Assembly (NCBI GenBank): GCA_002081555.1
Contig: MZNV01000621.1
Coordinates: 1-29,836, forward strand
DNA: 29,836 nt
Source: Protostelium mycophagum
Taxonomy: Eukaryota; Evosea; Variosea; Protosteliida; Protosteliaceae
Direction of reading: 5' to 3'
Positions 10,617 to 24,138 of the stretch are shown one piece after another (positions within the stretch are counted from its first letter, which is position 1; each line of letters begins with the position of its first letter). The translations under genes were made by a program, and so were the position numbers. The notes under the pieces were generated by a model that was not told the origin of the DNA, did not search any database, and saw nothing but the letters and a program-made list of their open reading frames with translations.

Positions 10617-10988
10617 TTTTGCCTAAAGTATGTGCCTCTGAAGAAGATGAAGATCACCTGCAACTCACTGCAACCGACGGCTTTTTGGAAGGCTTCTTTT
10701 TGCGGTGAAACCATTCAGCTCACGGAGTTAAACGTGTCAATCACGGTAAGGAGCGTATTCAGAGGTTTAAGAAAGTGCGGATCTCATCAACATTGCGCTG
10801 CGCATGAGTGGCACTTCTGTTCAGGCTTGTGTCCAATGTTTGAGAAGGACGTAGGAATGATGAGTGGGGAGTCGATTTTTAGAGACACAGGATCGGTGAT
10901 GGAAGTGGTATTTCTGGAATTGTGTCCGTCACGAGGTTCTCAACATGGTTCTTAGGGCTTGCAGAACGTGACACAACTTATAGACTTA
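10617..10988. other. Spacer and probable Rab1 leader
   Basis: About 370 bases between the AlkB stop and the Rab1 start, both - strand. On the - strand a GTGAGT near 10667 and TTTAG at about 10623 frame a possible 46-nt leader intron. A TACCGTGA / CACGTTTAAC pair lies at 10727-10748 (- strand). The + strand frame 10632-10955 has no protein-like character. Confidence 0.45.
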
Positions 10989-11834
10989 TCAGAGTCGTCT
11001 ATATTTTCTGAAGGTGAGAGAAATTCTTCGTATCCTCTTAATTCCATCATCATCATCTCTTCCTTCGATTATGAGTACTGCAAATCTCTTCCATTGTTTC
11101 ACCTTCTATTCCGTGTTTCCATTTATATCTCGCGTCATTTTTTAGAACCAGCACTGACCTTGGTGCTAAGTATACGTCTAAATTGCTCTCATCCGTCCAA
11201 ACGATCTGATCAGGTTCATCTACTTAATTATGACAAATCATACCTCGCTGCATCCGGTGTCTTTCTGTTCTACCTTTTGAGGTGGGAAGAATTGCATCTT
11301 GCAGCCTCCCAAAAGGCTTAAAGAGACAATTGTATCCTCCCAATCGACGATGGAATCGATGTGCGGACCGATACTCTCAGCACCAACGTATTCGTTGACG
11401 ATCATCTGGTCTGGGGGGACTTCTAGAATCTTTTTAGACAATAACTCCTGTACGATGATCTGTGTCCAATCTGGTAATGGAGGAACCTGATCCATGTAAA
11501 TCATCGTCATACTTTTATAAAGGATTGTTAATGTTGAAATTGGCTTTTTCCTTACCTCCAAATCCAGATCAACTCGTCTTAACTTATAACTACATTGTCA
11601 TGAGGTGATGTGAAACGATTAAATCGAATAATCTCACGAAAAACGGTAGCCATAGTGTTGCACTCTCCTCCTGATGTCAGTCAACCACTCATTTGAATCA
11701 ATCTCTTGGACGATTCGCCTCTCTTGTTCTTTACTGATGAAATTCTCCCACAGCTGCAGCCCGGGCAGGATAGAGGTCACCTCCTTCATGTTTCTGTGTT
11801 TGTGTGGTGTGTTCAGCGAAATGAAATGTGTCAC
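10989..11834 (-). CDS. AlkB-family Fe(II)/2-oxoglutarate dioxygenase
   Basis: Five exons (11834-11638, 11589-11556, 11486-11244, 11205-11103, 11062-10989) join to 216 aa. The core is the AlkB jelly-roll: substrate-lid segment RRRVQHYGYRF (55-65), PPLPDW, NEY (108-110), iron ligands H119 and D121 in PHIDS, third ligand H189 in KWKHGI, and the 2-oxoglutarate-binding arginine motif RRISLTFR (204-211). In the family this chemistry removes methyl groups from nucleic-acid bases; the short size and RRVQHYG / NEYxxxxxIxPHxD pattern resemble the AlkB domain of ALKBH8/ALKBH6-like proteins, but I cannot assign DNA, RNA or tRNA as substrate. Intron 2 (11487-11555) is 69 nt, a multiple of three and open, so retention would not break the frame. 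The second in-frame Met (11789) matches better the usual start; the stop of the upstream gene lies 41 bases before 11834. Confidence 0.93.
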
Positions 11835-11875
11835 GTGACTAAAACATCTTTATATCAATCCAAATTTGATCTCTT

Positions 11876-12448
11876 CTATACAGCTATGTATGAGCTTTCT
11901 TTTTTGAAACTGTAGATCTCCCATCCAAAGCCAACCAACACACCCAAAGCTGAATATATCAGTTGAAGGCAATAGGATGTACATTACTGATGCAGGAACC
12001 CAACACGATGAAAATGATCCCCTGATTCTTGGCGATGTCAATCGTTTATCTTAAAAAGGCAATCCCACCATTTCTATGTTCAATAACATCAGTCCTCTCA
12101 GGATGTCATTGGCAGGAAAGCTCAAGGTGATGAAAAAGTAGAAGATGCCAGCTGCAATTCTTGGAATCTTCTTTGTACCTGATGTGGCTGCAGATCTACA
12201 GAGAAAGCTCGTGACATAGAAAGAAGGCAATACACCGAAAGGAGCGATGATGAGCACGTAGTAAAGGGCCTTTCGAATGTGGAAGAAAGTGAGATAGCAC
12301 GATGCAGCGAGGGCAGCGAATGGCAGGAATGAGACGCAAACAACGATTACCCACGCTAAAATTCCAGGAGGCTGTGATCATCAGATGTCTTTGTGGATCT
12401 GCTCACATTTTTGTCTGCTTTAAGAAGTGAGTGCTCCTCTGTGGTCAT
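11876..12448 (-). CDS. Small four-helix membrane protein, unknown function
   Basis: Four exons (12448-12407, 12371-12069, 12027-11988, 11949-11876) join to 152 aa; introns are 35, 41 and 38 nt. A short polar N-terminus (MTTEEHSLLKADKN) is followed by four hydrophobic helices: about 18-40 (LAWVIVVCVSFLPFAALAA), 46-68 (ALYYVLIIAPFGVLPSFYV), 82-104 (IAAGIFYFFITLSF) and 117-138 (GIIFIVLGSCITLGVLVGF). The C-terminus is short and polar. I do not recognise the family; a tetraspan-type membrane protein with both ends in the cytosol is the simplest reading. A decayed copy of its intron 2 / exon 3 region lies at 15489-15546. Confidence 0.75.
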
Positions 12449-12935
12449 GCTTCGAATGTTGTGTGGCCACAAGAACCGGCATGTTTCTGTCAAACGCGGT
12501 TTTGGTAGCGGATCAAGAACACACGTTAGTTAACGCAAATATCGAACATTTGCTGATAAATACCGGGAATTTGAAACCGCTAATATCACATTTCGTTGCG
12601 AAGAGGATCATGTGTCAAATTTGACAGAATCCGTGCAAGAGTTCGCCAACCAAAACCGATCACTTAAAGATTTGTGCCCAGGAGAAGGTCGGGATAAGAG
12701 GGTGCCGCAGCTGTGGCGTGTTCCGTTTTCATCCTTAAATCGACACGCTGTGCCAAGTGAACGTCATGACAAAACGAGATGATCGATCTTCTTCTCGGTG
12801 TACACTCAACGACACATCCTTCACACTGTCCAATTTGACTCACATCATTTTGAACTGAAAACTTTATACAGGAAACGTTTTGATTTAGTCAAAGAACGGA
12901 ACCCCGTTTTGTTACAACATTTTATTACAAAAAAA
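12449..12935. other. Intergenic spacer upstream of the tetraspan gene
   Basis: About 490 bases between the PDK stop and the tetraspan start, both - strand. I see no coding exon or RNA gene. A short GTTAGTTAAC-type palindromic stretch is at about 12525-12535. Confidence 0.45.
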
Positions 12936-15403
12936 TCAAATCGTGTGGCTTCCATATGACCAAGGGGTGTCTGAAAGTGTGGTGGGGAGCGGCTCTTCCT
13001 TGTCTCCCAATTTACGCAAGTGTAGATACGCATCTGTGCCGTATCCCTCCATAGACATCAGTTGTAGATCGCCACCAAAGTATCTGGCATAAAGTCTTGC
13101 AATTGGAAGTCCAACACCTTGAAAGATGAAAACAATTCACGAGAAATTTAATTTAATTTCTTGGAATTTTTCTCAACATTTAAATTTTGATTTTTTCTTA
13201 CCAAGTCCAGCCATCGGAGTTTCCATCCCAAAGTCCGGAGCTTCTAAGTTGATATCATTGTCAAAGTCTGCAGTGGTGTATAGATACGACCAGATCTTGT
13301 CGTAGTTACTCCTCGGTATGCCCCCTCCCTCATCACTTATTTTTATTGCCACGTCTTCTCCGTGTGCCTGAATTTTCGGTGAGTTTTCAGTTTTTCAAAT
13401 GTTGATTTTGTGAGACAAGACACTAGTATATGAATGAAGTATATGAAAATCACGGTAGTAACCGTGAAGAATGGCGTCAAGTTAACGCAAAATCTCACCT
13501 GGCTTGAAATAATAACTTTAATAGGCGGTAATTCGTCCTCGTCTTTGTATTTCTCTGAAACCGCACGTGTGGAATTTTTCAATAATTCGAATAAAATATA
13601 ATACAGATGGGAGGGGACATACGGAAATGTCAACTTTTCTCCGCCGAAAATCTATTTTTAGATCAGAAAAAATAAAATTAGATGTTTTTCAAAAGTGAAA
13701 AAAAATTCTTCCGAGGTGATTTCATTTGTTTTGAATCTTAAAAAAATAACAATGCTCACGTGGACTTCTGGGCAAATTCCATGTTGTCTCTCGCACATGA
13801 ATTTTGCGTCTTCAATTGCGTGATGCGCTACCTGATTAAATTCAATAAAATTAATTTTATTTTTTATGATCTGAAGTCACGAAATCTGGAATTGAGGCCA
13901 AAACCGTTCCATTATTGGTCAGAAATCTAAATTCAGAGAAAAATGGTCCATTTCACCGCAGAATAAATTTCAAAATAAAATTCGGTCGAATTTGTCAAAG
14001 TCAAACTCACATCTACTGGAGAAGTGTTCTTATGGATCAATCCCTGAAGACACGTCACTATCTCATTCGAATGAAACCCAAATTGTAGACGAACAAAAAA
14101 TATTGGCCAAGATGACATGTCGAGTTGTAGAGGTATGATAATTACGTACCACGTGACCAGCAAGTTGGTCGTCTTTCTGAACTTCCACGTGTTGTCCGAT
14201 CAGCATTCTTATTCCAATGCGACTCAGAAAAAATGAATCCAAAAACTGGTGGATTTCCACCATCTCCGTCAGGTTGATTTCTTCTGCATTGTCAAAGTAA
14301 TGTTTAGACATCTCTGCCTTTAACTCTCTGACTCCTGACTGCTTTCAAAAAATTGAAGATGTTGTACATTTTCACAAAATGAAAACCATAATTTGTTGAT
14401 GAGATAATTCGCCAGAAAAATCGATAAGTATGACAGTCATACAGGAGCATAAAGATATTGAAACAGATGCGGCAAAGCCGCAAACCCATCTTCTTTATTT
14501 CATTGTGGTTCACACAATATCACTCAGTCAATCAATCATCAAGACAATCACCTTTGGCCATCATGATCAATGTGGGTGAATGCCTCTGGTAGATCTCCTC
14601 TAAAACTTTGGTGAAGCGAGCTTCATCTTCGTCCGTTTTTATTTTCGGAAAGTCGTGAAGAAGCTCGAAAGACTGGACGTACCACTGTCTCACTCTCCTG
14701 ACCTTCCAGATGTCAGCCTGGGTTTCTACCGTGATGTGATCACGTTAACAACCGCATTGTCGTTGTACTGCTGTATTTCACAGCAGAAAAAATAGATTTT
14801 TAGAAGATGATATTTTGTTGTAATTTTCCAGCACAAAGAGGTGCCTTCTATCTGATCATTATGATATGATCATGATCCAATTCCAAGATGAGAAGTTGAG
14901 ACTGACCGAAGGCATAAGGCACATTCCATACGGAAGTTTGTCTAATTTGACGACCTGTCCCGTGTGAAAAATGTCGATGGACCGATACGTTGGTCTCACC
15001 TGCACTGCCAGACGAGTAGGTAGCTCTTGGTGGAGCCACGCTGCTGTCTGCTGCCTCCTCTCTGGTGATATCGCTATCTTGATTTAGCATGAGGAAATTG
15101 AGCCTAGCAGATGGATGGAAGAGACCGAGTTGAAGGCTCTTGAAAAAGAAGATTAAACAATTTTTCTAGAAAAGGCAGATCGCAGAATCCATCGCAAAAA
15201 CAACGATGACGTGTCATACCTGCCAGCTCTTTCAGTGTAACACCTCTTTGTGGTCGCTTAGCCCACTGATAAATCGTCTCCAGCATGGCTTTGCTTGTAT
15301 ATGTTCTTGCCATTTTGATTGAGGACGATACATGTTGACCTTTTAGGTTTGTCACAGGTAAAAGAGATCGTCGTGTATGTGTAAAGAGTCTTGTGTTCAG
15401 CAT
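12936..15403 (-). CDS. Pyruvate dehydrogenase (acetyl-transferring) kinase, mitochondrial
   Basis: Ten exons: 15403-15220, 15073-15000, 14954-14907, 14717-14552, 14334-14150, 14043-14011, 13831-13760, 13651-13499, 13367-13202, 13117-12936; they join to 420 aa. Introns are longer than elsewhere (45-217 nt). The basic, Ser/Thr/Leu-rich N-terminus ([15 protein letters not shown]) looks like a mitochondrial presequence. Family landmarks in order: [59 protein letters not shown]-box ELLKN (276-280), G1 SDEGGGI (316-322), [17 protein letters not shown] and [12 protein letters not shown] phosphorylates the E1 alpha subunit of pyruvate dehydrogenase and shuts it down; the fold is a GHKL ATPase, not a typical protein kinase. 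It fits PDK better than BCKDK by the GTDAYLHL end. The exon 1/2 junction is the least certain: a second in-frame acceptor lies 12 bases further on. Confidence 0.95.
14468..14483. repeat. Intronic hairpin TGCGGCAAAGCCGCAA, copy 1
   Basis: Six-base GC stem (TGCGGC/GCCGCA, sharing bases around an AAA loop) inside PDK intron 14335-14551. The identical 16 bases occur again in an intron of RUVBL1 at 22097-22112. Confidence 0.5.
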
Positions 15404-15840
15404 GCCGTTGTGTTCAATTTGTGGCAGAAACTTTCAATTTCCCGAATCTGCTTAATTTTCCGACATGATATCTACAACACTATTTTTGTTGCCTTTTTCA
15501 AGATAAACGATCGACATCGTCAAGAATCAGGGATCATTTTCATCGTAAATGGGTTCAACTGTGTGCCCAGCGCCATCTCAATGGGTGGATTCTAACTAAG
15601 GTACGGTCGGAATTCCGATAATGATAAATAACTTTTGCAATTAGGATGGAGAGGAGAGTAGTTTGAGAGGTGGGACGTGATAAATTAGAAATGATCATGC
15701 CTCGAGCAGATGCCATCAACACTGCTTTCTCACACAACCTGTAATTAGATTTTTCATCTGGATTTTTCCGGAGCAATTCCTGCACATCACGATCATGATC
15801 TTCATTTTTCACAGCCACATACACCCAGAAAGCCGCCAAG
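15404..15840. other. Divergent promoter region between PDK and PRPF6
   Basis: About 440 bases between two start codons pointing apart. It contains both promoters and a decayed fragment of the tetraspan gene (15489-15546). A - strand frame (15884-15555) overlaps the PRPF6 start; it lacks a recognisable domain and runs over the PRPF6 N-terminus, so I treat it as a shadow. Confidence 0.5.
15489..15546 (+). pseudogene. Decayed fragment of the tetraspan gene
   Basis: These 58 bases align with the - strand of 12005-12062 with about four differences (two substitutions, two single-base indels). In the source gene the segment spans the end of intron 2 (from its TTGCC, about six bases inside the donor) and the first half of exon 3. 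In this copy a base is missing after AATCAG, shifting the frame, so it is not a working exon. Because intronic bases are included, it arose by DNA duplication and not from mRNA. No further similarity is visible on either side. Confidence 0.75.
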
Positions 15841-18800
15841 ATGATGGAACGTCCTGCCTGGATGGACCAGGAGGCCCCTACCAATTATGTAGCTGGTATC
15901 GGTCGTGGTGCTACAGGTTTCACTACACGTTCAGATATCGGACCTGCTCGTCTACCGACTATTCCTGACCCCGTTGCCAATGTTATGGCAGCAGCTGCCG
16001 CTGCTAAAAGGAAGAAGGAGGGAGAAGAAGATAATGCAGATTATTCAGAGGCAAATTACGACGAATTTGAGGGTTATGGAGGAAGTTTTGCGGACCCTAA
16101 CGCTATATACGATGCAGAAGATAAAGAAGCAGATGATGTATGGGAGGCAGTGGACAAACAGATGGATAAGAGAAGGAAAGAGAGAAGAGAAGCCAGAATA
16201 ATGGAAGAGATGGAAAAGATCAGACAGGAGAGACCAACAATTCAGAGTCAATTTGCAGATTTGAAGGGAGAGTTGAACAAAGTATCTTATAATGACTGGG
16301 ACGCGATACCAGAAATTGGAGACACTACACAGAGGTATGTCTCATTTACATACATGTTTTACTCAATCGCTTTCATCTTTGATCATACATCTTTGCATAA
16401 TGAAGATAGTGACGTCATCATCTAATAAGCACAGATTCAAAAAGAAGGCCAAGACAGGCATGGGCTTTGTACCTGCGCCCGATTCCCTCTTAGAACAAGC
16501 TCGTCGCGAGAATGAACAATTCAATTCGGTTCCCGCTAACCTAGGTGGTACAGAGACACCTCTAAACAGCGGCCTGGCCACACCTCTTAACGATCTCACC
16601 CGTATCGGTGCGGGAAGAAAGCAGATTATCGGTATCAATCTGGCCAGATTACAAGATTCCGTGTCTGGACAGACCAACGTAGATCCTAAAGGATATCTAA
16701 CGGACCTTTCCACCATCAAAATCAGCAGCAGCGCCGAGATCGGTGACATCAAGAAGGCCAGATTACTTCTCAATTCAATCAAACAGACAAATCCAAAACA
16801 CGCACCCGCATGGATCGGTTCTGCCCGTTTAGAGGCCGAAGTTGGCAAGGTCGTCCAAGCCAGAAAGATCATTCTAGAGGCATGTGATGTGTGCCCAGAG
16901 AGTCAAGACATCTGGTTGGAGGCCGCACGTCTCAACACACCAGAGAACGCCAAAGTCATCTTGGCCAAAGGCATTCAACACTTACCCAAAGCCACCAAGA
17001 TGTGGCTCTTGGCTGCAGATTTAGAGACAGACGTAAAAGGAAGAAAGAAAGTCCTCCGAAAGAGTTTAGAGGCCAACCCAAACTCCGCCCTCTTGTGGAA
17101 GGCAGCTATAGAGCTCGAAACTCCGGAAGATGCCAAGATCCTGCTGGGTCGAGCTGTCGAATGCATTCCCAAATCAGTAGAGATGTGGCTGGCCCTCGCT
17201 CATCTCGAGACACCAGAAAACGCCAGGACCGTCCTGAACAAGGCCCGTATCGCATGCCCAACAGAAGCCTCTATATGGATTACCGCCGCCAAGTTGGAAG
17301 AGTCACAAGGCAATGACAAGACGGTCGAGCTCATCATCAAGAGAGCACTGAAGGCTTTGACTAATAACCAAGTGATCATCGAGAGGGATCAGTGGTTGAA
17401 GGAAGCCGAAAATGCAGAGAAGAGCGGGGCGAAGGTCACGTGCCAAGCAATCGTTCGTGAGGTGAAATTTTATTATATTTTTGGGGATGATGTTATTTTG
17501 TGGACCGAATTTTGTGATTTTTCGGGATTTTTATTTGTACCAAGTCAAGCTCACAATCTTTTTTTAAGATTTTATTCGAATAAAAAGAAATATTCCAATG
17601 AGAAAATTCACATTTCAATGAAACTGATATCCCCAGGTCGTCGGCATGGGCATCGAAGACGAAGACAGAAAGAGGACATGGACAGAAGATGCGGAATCAT
17701 CCTTATCCCGAGACGCCGTGGAGACGGCCCGTGCAATATACGCCCACGCCCTCACCGTATTTCCCGGCAAAAAATCATTGTGGCTCCGCGTCGCACACTT
17801 GGAGAAAACACACGGAACCCGCGAGAGTTTGGAGAGTCTGCTGGCTCGAGCTGTCAAGTACTGTCCCAAAGCGGACATCTTGTGGCTGATGGCCGCAAAA
17901 GAACAGTGGATCAACGGCAATGTGGATGGCGCTAGGAAGATCCTCAACGACGCGTTCAATTACAACCCCGACTGTGAACAGATCTGGCTGGCCGCCGTCA
18001 AATTGGAGAAGGAAAACAACGAGTTGGAGCGGGCGCGAAAATTGCTGGCGGAGGCGCGGGAGCGCTCCGGAGAAAAGATCTGGTTGAAATCTGCAGAGTT
18101 GGAGCGGCAGATGAAAGACTCGGAAGGCGAAAAAAAACTGTTGGAGGAGGCTCTGAAGAAATTCCCACAGAACCCAAAGTTTTGGATGATGAGAGGCCAA
18201 TTGGAGGAGCGCCAAAACAACCCCGAAGCGGCCCGCGAGACCTACCAGCGCGGACTTAAAAATTGCATAAACTCCGTGCCCTTGTGGCTGTGCGCCGGGA
18301 AGCTGGAGCAAAAGTCGTCCAACAGCCGGGCCAGATCTCTGTTTGAAAAGGCACGACTCAAGAACCCGAGGGACGCGGTGCTGTGGCTGGCGTCCATCCG
18401 CGTGGAGGTTGCGGACGAAAATCCCAAAGCTACGCAGTTGATGCTGGCAAAGGCGCTGCAAGAATGCCCAACCTCTGGAATCTTGTGGGGTGCCGCAATT
18501 GAGCTGGAGAAGCCGGCGTTGAAAAAGCAGAAGGCGACAGATGCGCTGAAGAGGTGATTCCTCGAAATTTTTTTTTGACTTGATCAATTTTAGATTTTTT
18601 TGTAAAAGTTATTTCAAAGACAAAAAAATTCTAAAAATTAGATTTTTCCAAAAATTTTGCTTTTAAGTGATCTTTTCGATCTTTTTGATGAAAAATATTC
18701 GTTTTTTCCAAGAAAGTTTCGTTTTTACAAAAATTTTCTAAACTTTCCAAGAAAATTTCGTTTTTTCCAAGAAAATTTCTAAAATTTTCAGATGTGACAA

Positions 18801-19116
18801 CGACCCCCACGTCATCATGGTCGTCGCAAAACTCTTCTGGTCCGAAAGAAAAATCGAAAAAGCCCGGACTTGGCTGAACCGTGCCGTCACCATCGACCCA
18901 GATCTTGGAGACGCCTGGGGCTACCTCTATAAATTCGAGCAGCTCCACGGCAAAGAGGAGCAGCGTGATGACGTGTTGAAGCGCTGCGTGGCGGCGGATC
19001 CGAGGCACGGAGAGGCTTGGACTTCGGTCTCGAAAGATTTAGAAAATGTGGATTTGAAGACTGAACAGATTTTGCCGAAAGTGGCGGAGAAATTGCCGAA
19101 TCCGATAAATCAATGA
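15841..19116 (+). CDS. PRPF6: Pre-mRNA-processing factor 6 (U4/U6.U5 tri-snRNP)
   Basis: Four exons (15841-16334, 16435-17461, 17637-18553, 18792-19116) join to 920 aa, near the 941 aa of human PRPF6. The N-terminal PRP1_N region has [20 protein letters not shown], the acidic [10 protein letters not shown] stretch, [33 protein letters not shown] and [14 protein letters not shown]. The remainder is a long HAT/TPR array with the repeated W-xx-AA-xLE pattern ([46 protein letters not shown]). PRPF6 bridges U5 and U4/U6 snRNPs before spliceosome activation. Introns are 100, 175 and 238 nt. The last two exons are noticeably richer in G and C, with many GCG and GAG codons, than exon 2. The start has two adjacent ATG codons. 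Confidence 0.97.
18702..18785 (+). repeat. Short imperfect repeats in PRPF6 intron 3
   Basis: Unit TTTTTTCCAAGAAAATTTC or close variants occurs three to four times in the last 90 bases of the intron 18554-18791. It is pyrimidine-rich next to the acceptor and probably grew by slippage. Confidence 0.55.
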
Positions 19117-22384
<3,268 letters not shown>

Positions 22385-22740
22385 ATTGTTCTCTTCATTT
22401 TTTACAAATGAAAATATTCTGATAAAATGAATTTTCTCTAATTCGAGATCTGGATTCCGTGACAAATCTGAGATAAACTTTAACGTGCTTATCTACGGTA
22501 AGTACCGTGTTGATTCGTTAACCAACTTTAATTCGCTTCCTGAGAAAAGACGTTGACCTTTGTCACTATTCAACGGAGTTTTCTTCTACCGTGAATCTCA
22601 CGTTACCTTACCGTGGTATCTCAGATCGTGGAGCCATAAACCTTCGCACCACAACACAAGCAGACTCCGCTCTTTGAAGACAAGGAGGTCGATGCCGCTC
22701 GACCACACGTAATTTTATAAAGAATACTCCAGGGTGGTGT
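22385..22740. other. Intergenic spacer with clustered TACCGT elements
   Basis: About 355 bases between RUVBL1 and the next + gene. Contains an ACGGTA-AGT-ACCGT hairpin-like repeat near 22493-22506, a TACCGTGA-N4-CACGTT pair (22587-22604) and a second TACCGTGG at 22608. A TTTTATAAAG at 22713 may be the TATA element of the gene starting at 22741. Confidence 0.45.
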
Positions 22741-23453
22741 ATGTCCAAATTACACAACACAACGAAACACACGACGACGCTCTACGAGGACATGAGGCCG
22801 ACATTACTTTCACCATGCAAAGACATCGGGTTGGGATGGAACCAGCGAGAGTGGTCTAAATTTAAAGAGGACTGCATTGTGTTCGTCAGTAAATGTGATG
22901 ACAGTGCGGGGATGTACCATGATAGGCCCCTGTTCGTACCAGGTGATGTGATGACGTCATCACGATTGATCCTGACTGGGCAAGTCAATACCAGTGGCAT
23001 CTTCTGTTACATCATGAAGGGGAGGTTCAGAGGACACGATGGGCTCAAGTGGAAGTCTAGCCAAGGTGAGAGGCAGGTGGGACAAAAACTGAAGAAGAGA
23101 TACTATTACTCAAAGACGGTTGCCGGAATGAGCCGCCATCTTTCTTGTATGAAATCGAATGGGGCGATGTGGACCTTTGTAGAATATCACATGTGCAAGA
23201 TCATGCGAGTGATGAAGAGGGATGTGAAGACGCCAAATGTGGCCGCTTGGGAAAGAATATACGCTGCTGTGAGTCCCCCCAGAGACATCGACAACAATGA
23301 ACACGTCATCAAAAATGTACGTGCACAGATGATCGATTAGAAGTCTGATCTCTTCAGAATGTGCAGACTGCAGAGGATCCCATCCAAGAGCTCGCACTGG
23401 ACGACTTTAAACAGTCCATACCGCCGCTTCCACCCGCCCCTGTCAATTGGTGA
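22741..23453 (+). CDS. Possible NAC-like DNA-binding protein
   Basis: Two exons (22741-23316, 23358-23453) with a 41-nt intron join to 223 aa. I do not recognise a close family. The central part resembles the core of plant NAC (NAM) domains in spacing: a DGLKWKSS segment (like GYWKATG), then VGQKLKKRYYYSK (like VGMKKTLVFY) and, after a basic stretch, WTFVEYHM (like WVMHEYRL). Such beta-sheet folds are related to WRKY-GCM1 domains. The C-terminus is Pro-rich (SIPPLPPAPVNW). If the resemblance is real it would be a sequence-specific transcription factor; the match is by pattern only and chance is possible. ATG at 22741 is the first in frame; the Met at 22792 is an alternative that begins nearer the conserved part. 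Confidence 0.6.
22948..22963. repeat. 16-bp palindrome with a CRE core
   Basis: GTGATGACGTCATCAC is a perfect palindrome centred on TGACGTCA, inside the coding sequence of the NAC-like gene. TGACGTCA itself occurs five times in the right half of the window. Confidence 0.4.
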
Positions 23454-23525
23454 GAGGAGAACTTACTGAACCAATACAAAATCGACGTCATACGTCATTG
23501 TGAAAGAGTCATTTTTCAATTTGAA

Positions 23526-23540
23526 GGGTTTAGGGTTTAG
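23526..23540 (+). promoter_or_regulatory. Telobox-like (GGGTTTA)2 element
   Basis: Two units of the TTTAGGG telomere-type repeat, about 95 bases upstream of the start codon at 23635. In plants such interstitial teloboxes are promoter elements; a role here is inference. Confidence 0.35.
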
Positions 23541-24087
23541 AACAAACAACGACACGCTAACTACCGACAAATCTGGAACAGAGTGTCATCGATGACATTT
23601 CTCACCCCTGAACAAAACAAAAATCAATCCACGGATGAACAGGAAGGCAGCGGCAGCACTCTTGTTCTTCTGTATATCTATAGTCCTAACGGCAGGCTGT
23701 GATGTATGGCTGGACGCTGTGAAAGGAAGCGACGTTTCTGTCTGTGGGGGGAAAGAGAGACCTTGCAAGAACTTTTCTGGACTCAAGTCTTTACCTCGAA
23801 ATGGGACTCTCTGTCTCTCTTCTGGCAGTTACTATGTCGAAAAAGGAGAGAAAGTGGAGAGTTTTGAGTGTATTAGGTCTGTTTCGGTGAGCAGATTTAT
23901 TAAGAGTCAGAAGAGAGCTGATGCCGAGCAGAGTGGAGCAGAAATACGAGGAAACTTCAGTCTTGTTGGCAACAGTAAGAGTGGACTGTGTTTAGAGGGT
24001 CTCACATTCACTAATGCAACACTGAGAATCCTGAATTACACTTCTCTTCGTGTCCAGAATACTCAGTTGACGAACACAAATCTCACG

Positions 24088-24138
24088 GCAAGCCTTTGTG
24101 TTTTGACTTCATTTGATCTGCTCGCTGAAGAAAGATAG
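24088..24138 (+). other. Probable GC-AG intron
   Basis: Removing 51 bases that begin GCAAGC and end GATAG joins TNTNLT to VEQLSDEESS in phase 0; without it the frame stops at TAG 24136. No GT donor in reach gives the same result. GC-AG introns with a GCAAG donor are the commonest non-canonical U2 type. Confidence 0.55.

Noticed and set aside
10632-10955. + strand open frame of 107 codons in the Rab1 leader
   Set aside because: No recognisable motif and no supporting splice sites; it overlaps the probable Rab1 leader intron.
14848-15090. - strand frame beginning [17 protein letters not shown] as PDK coding sequence
   Set aside because: The adjacent frame gives the conserved PDK segment [11 protein letters not shown]; this one is the shadow.
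15555-15884. - strand frame of 109 codons over the PRPF6 start, with segments like VQELLRKNPDEKS
   Set aside because: Some stretches look protein-like, but it overlaps the well-supported PRPF6 N-terminus and the divergent promoter and has no domain or splice context.
17775-18587. Long - strand open frame (270 codons) opposite PRPF6
   Set aside because: It lies wholly antisense to clear HAT-repeat exons; the GC-rich codons of PRPF6 suppress stops on the other strand. No recognisable domain.
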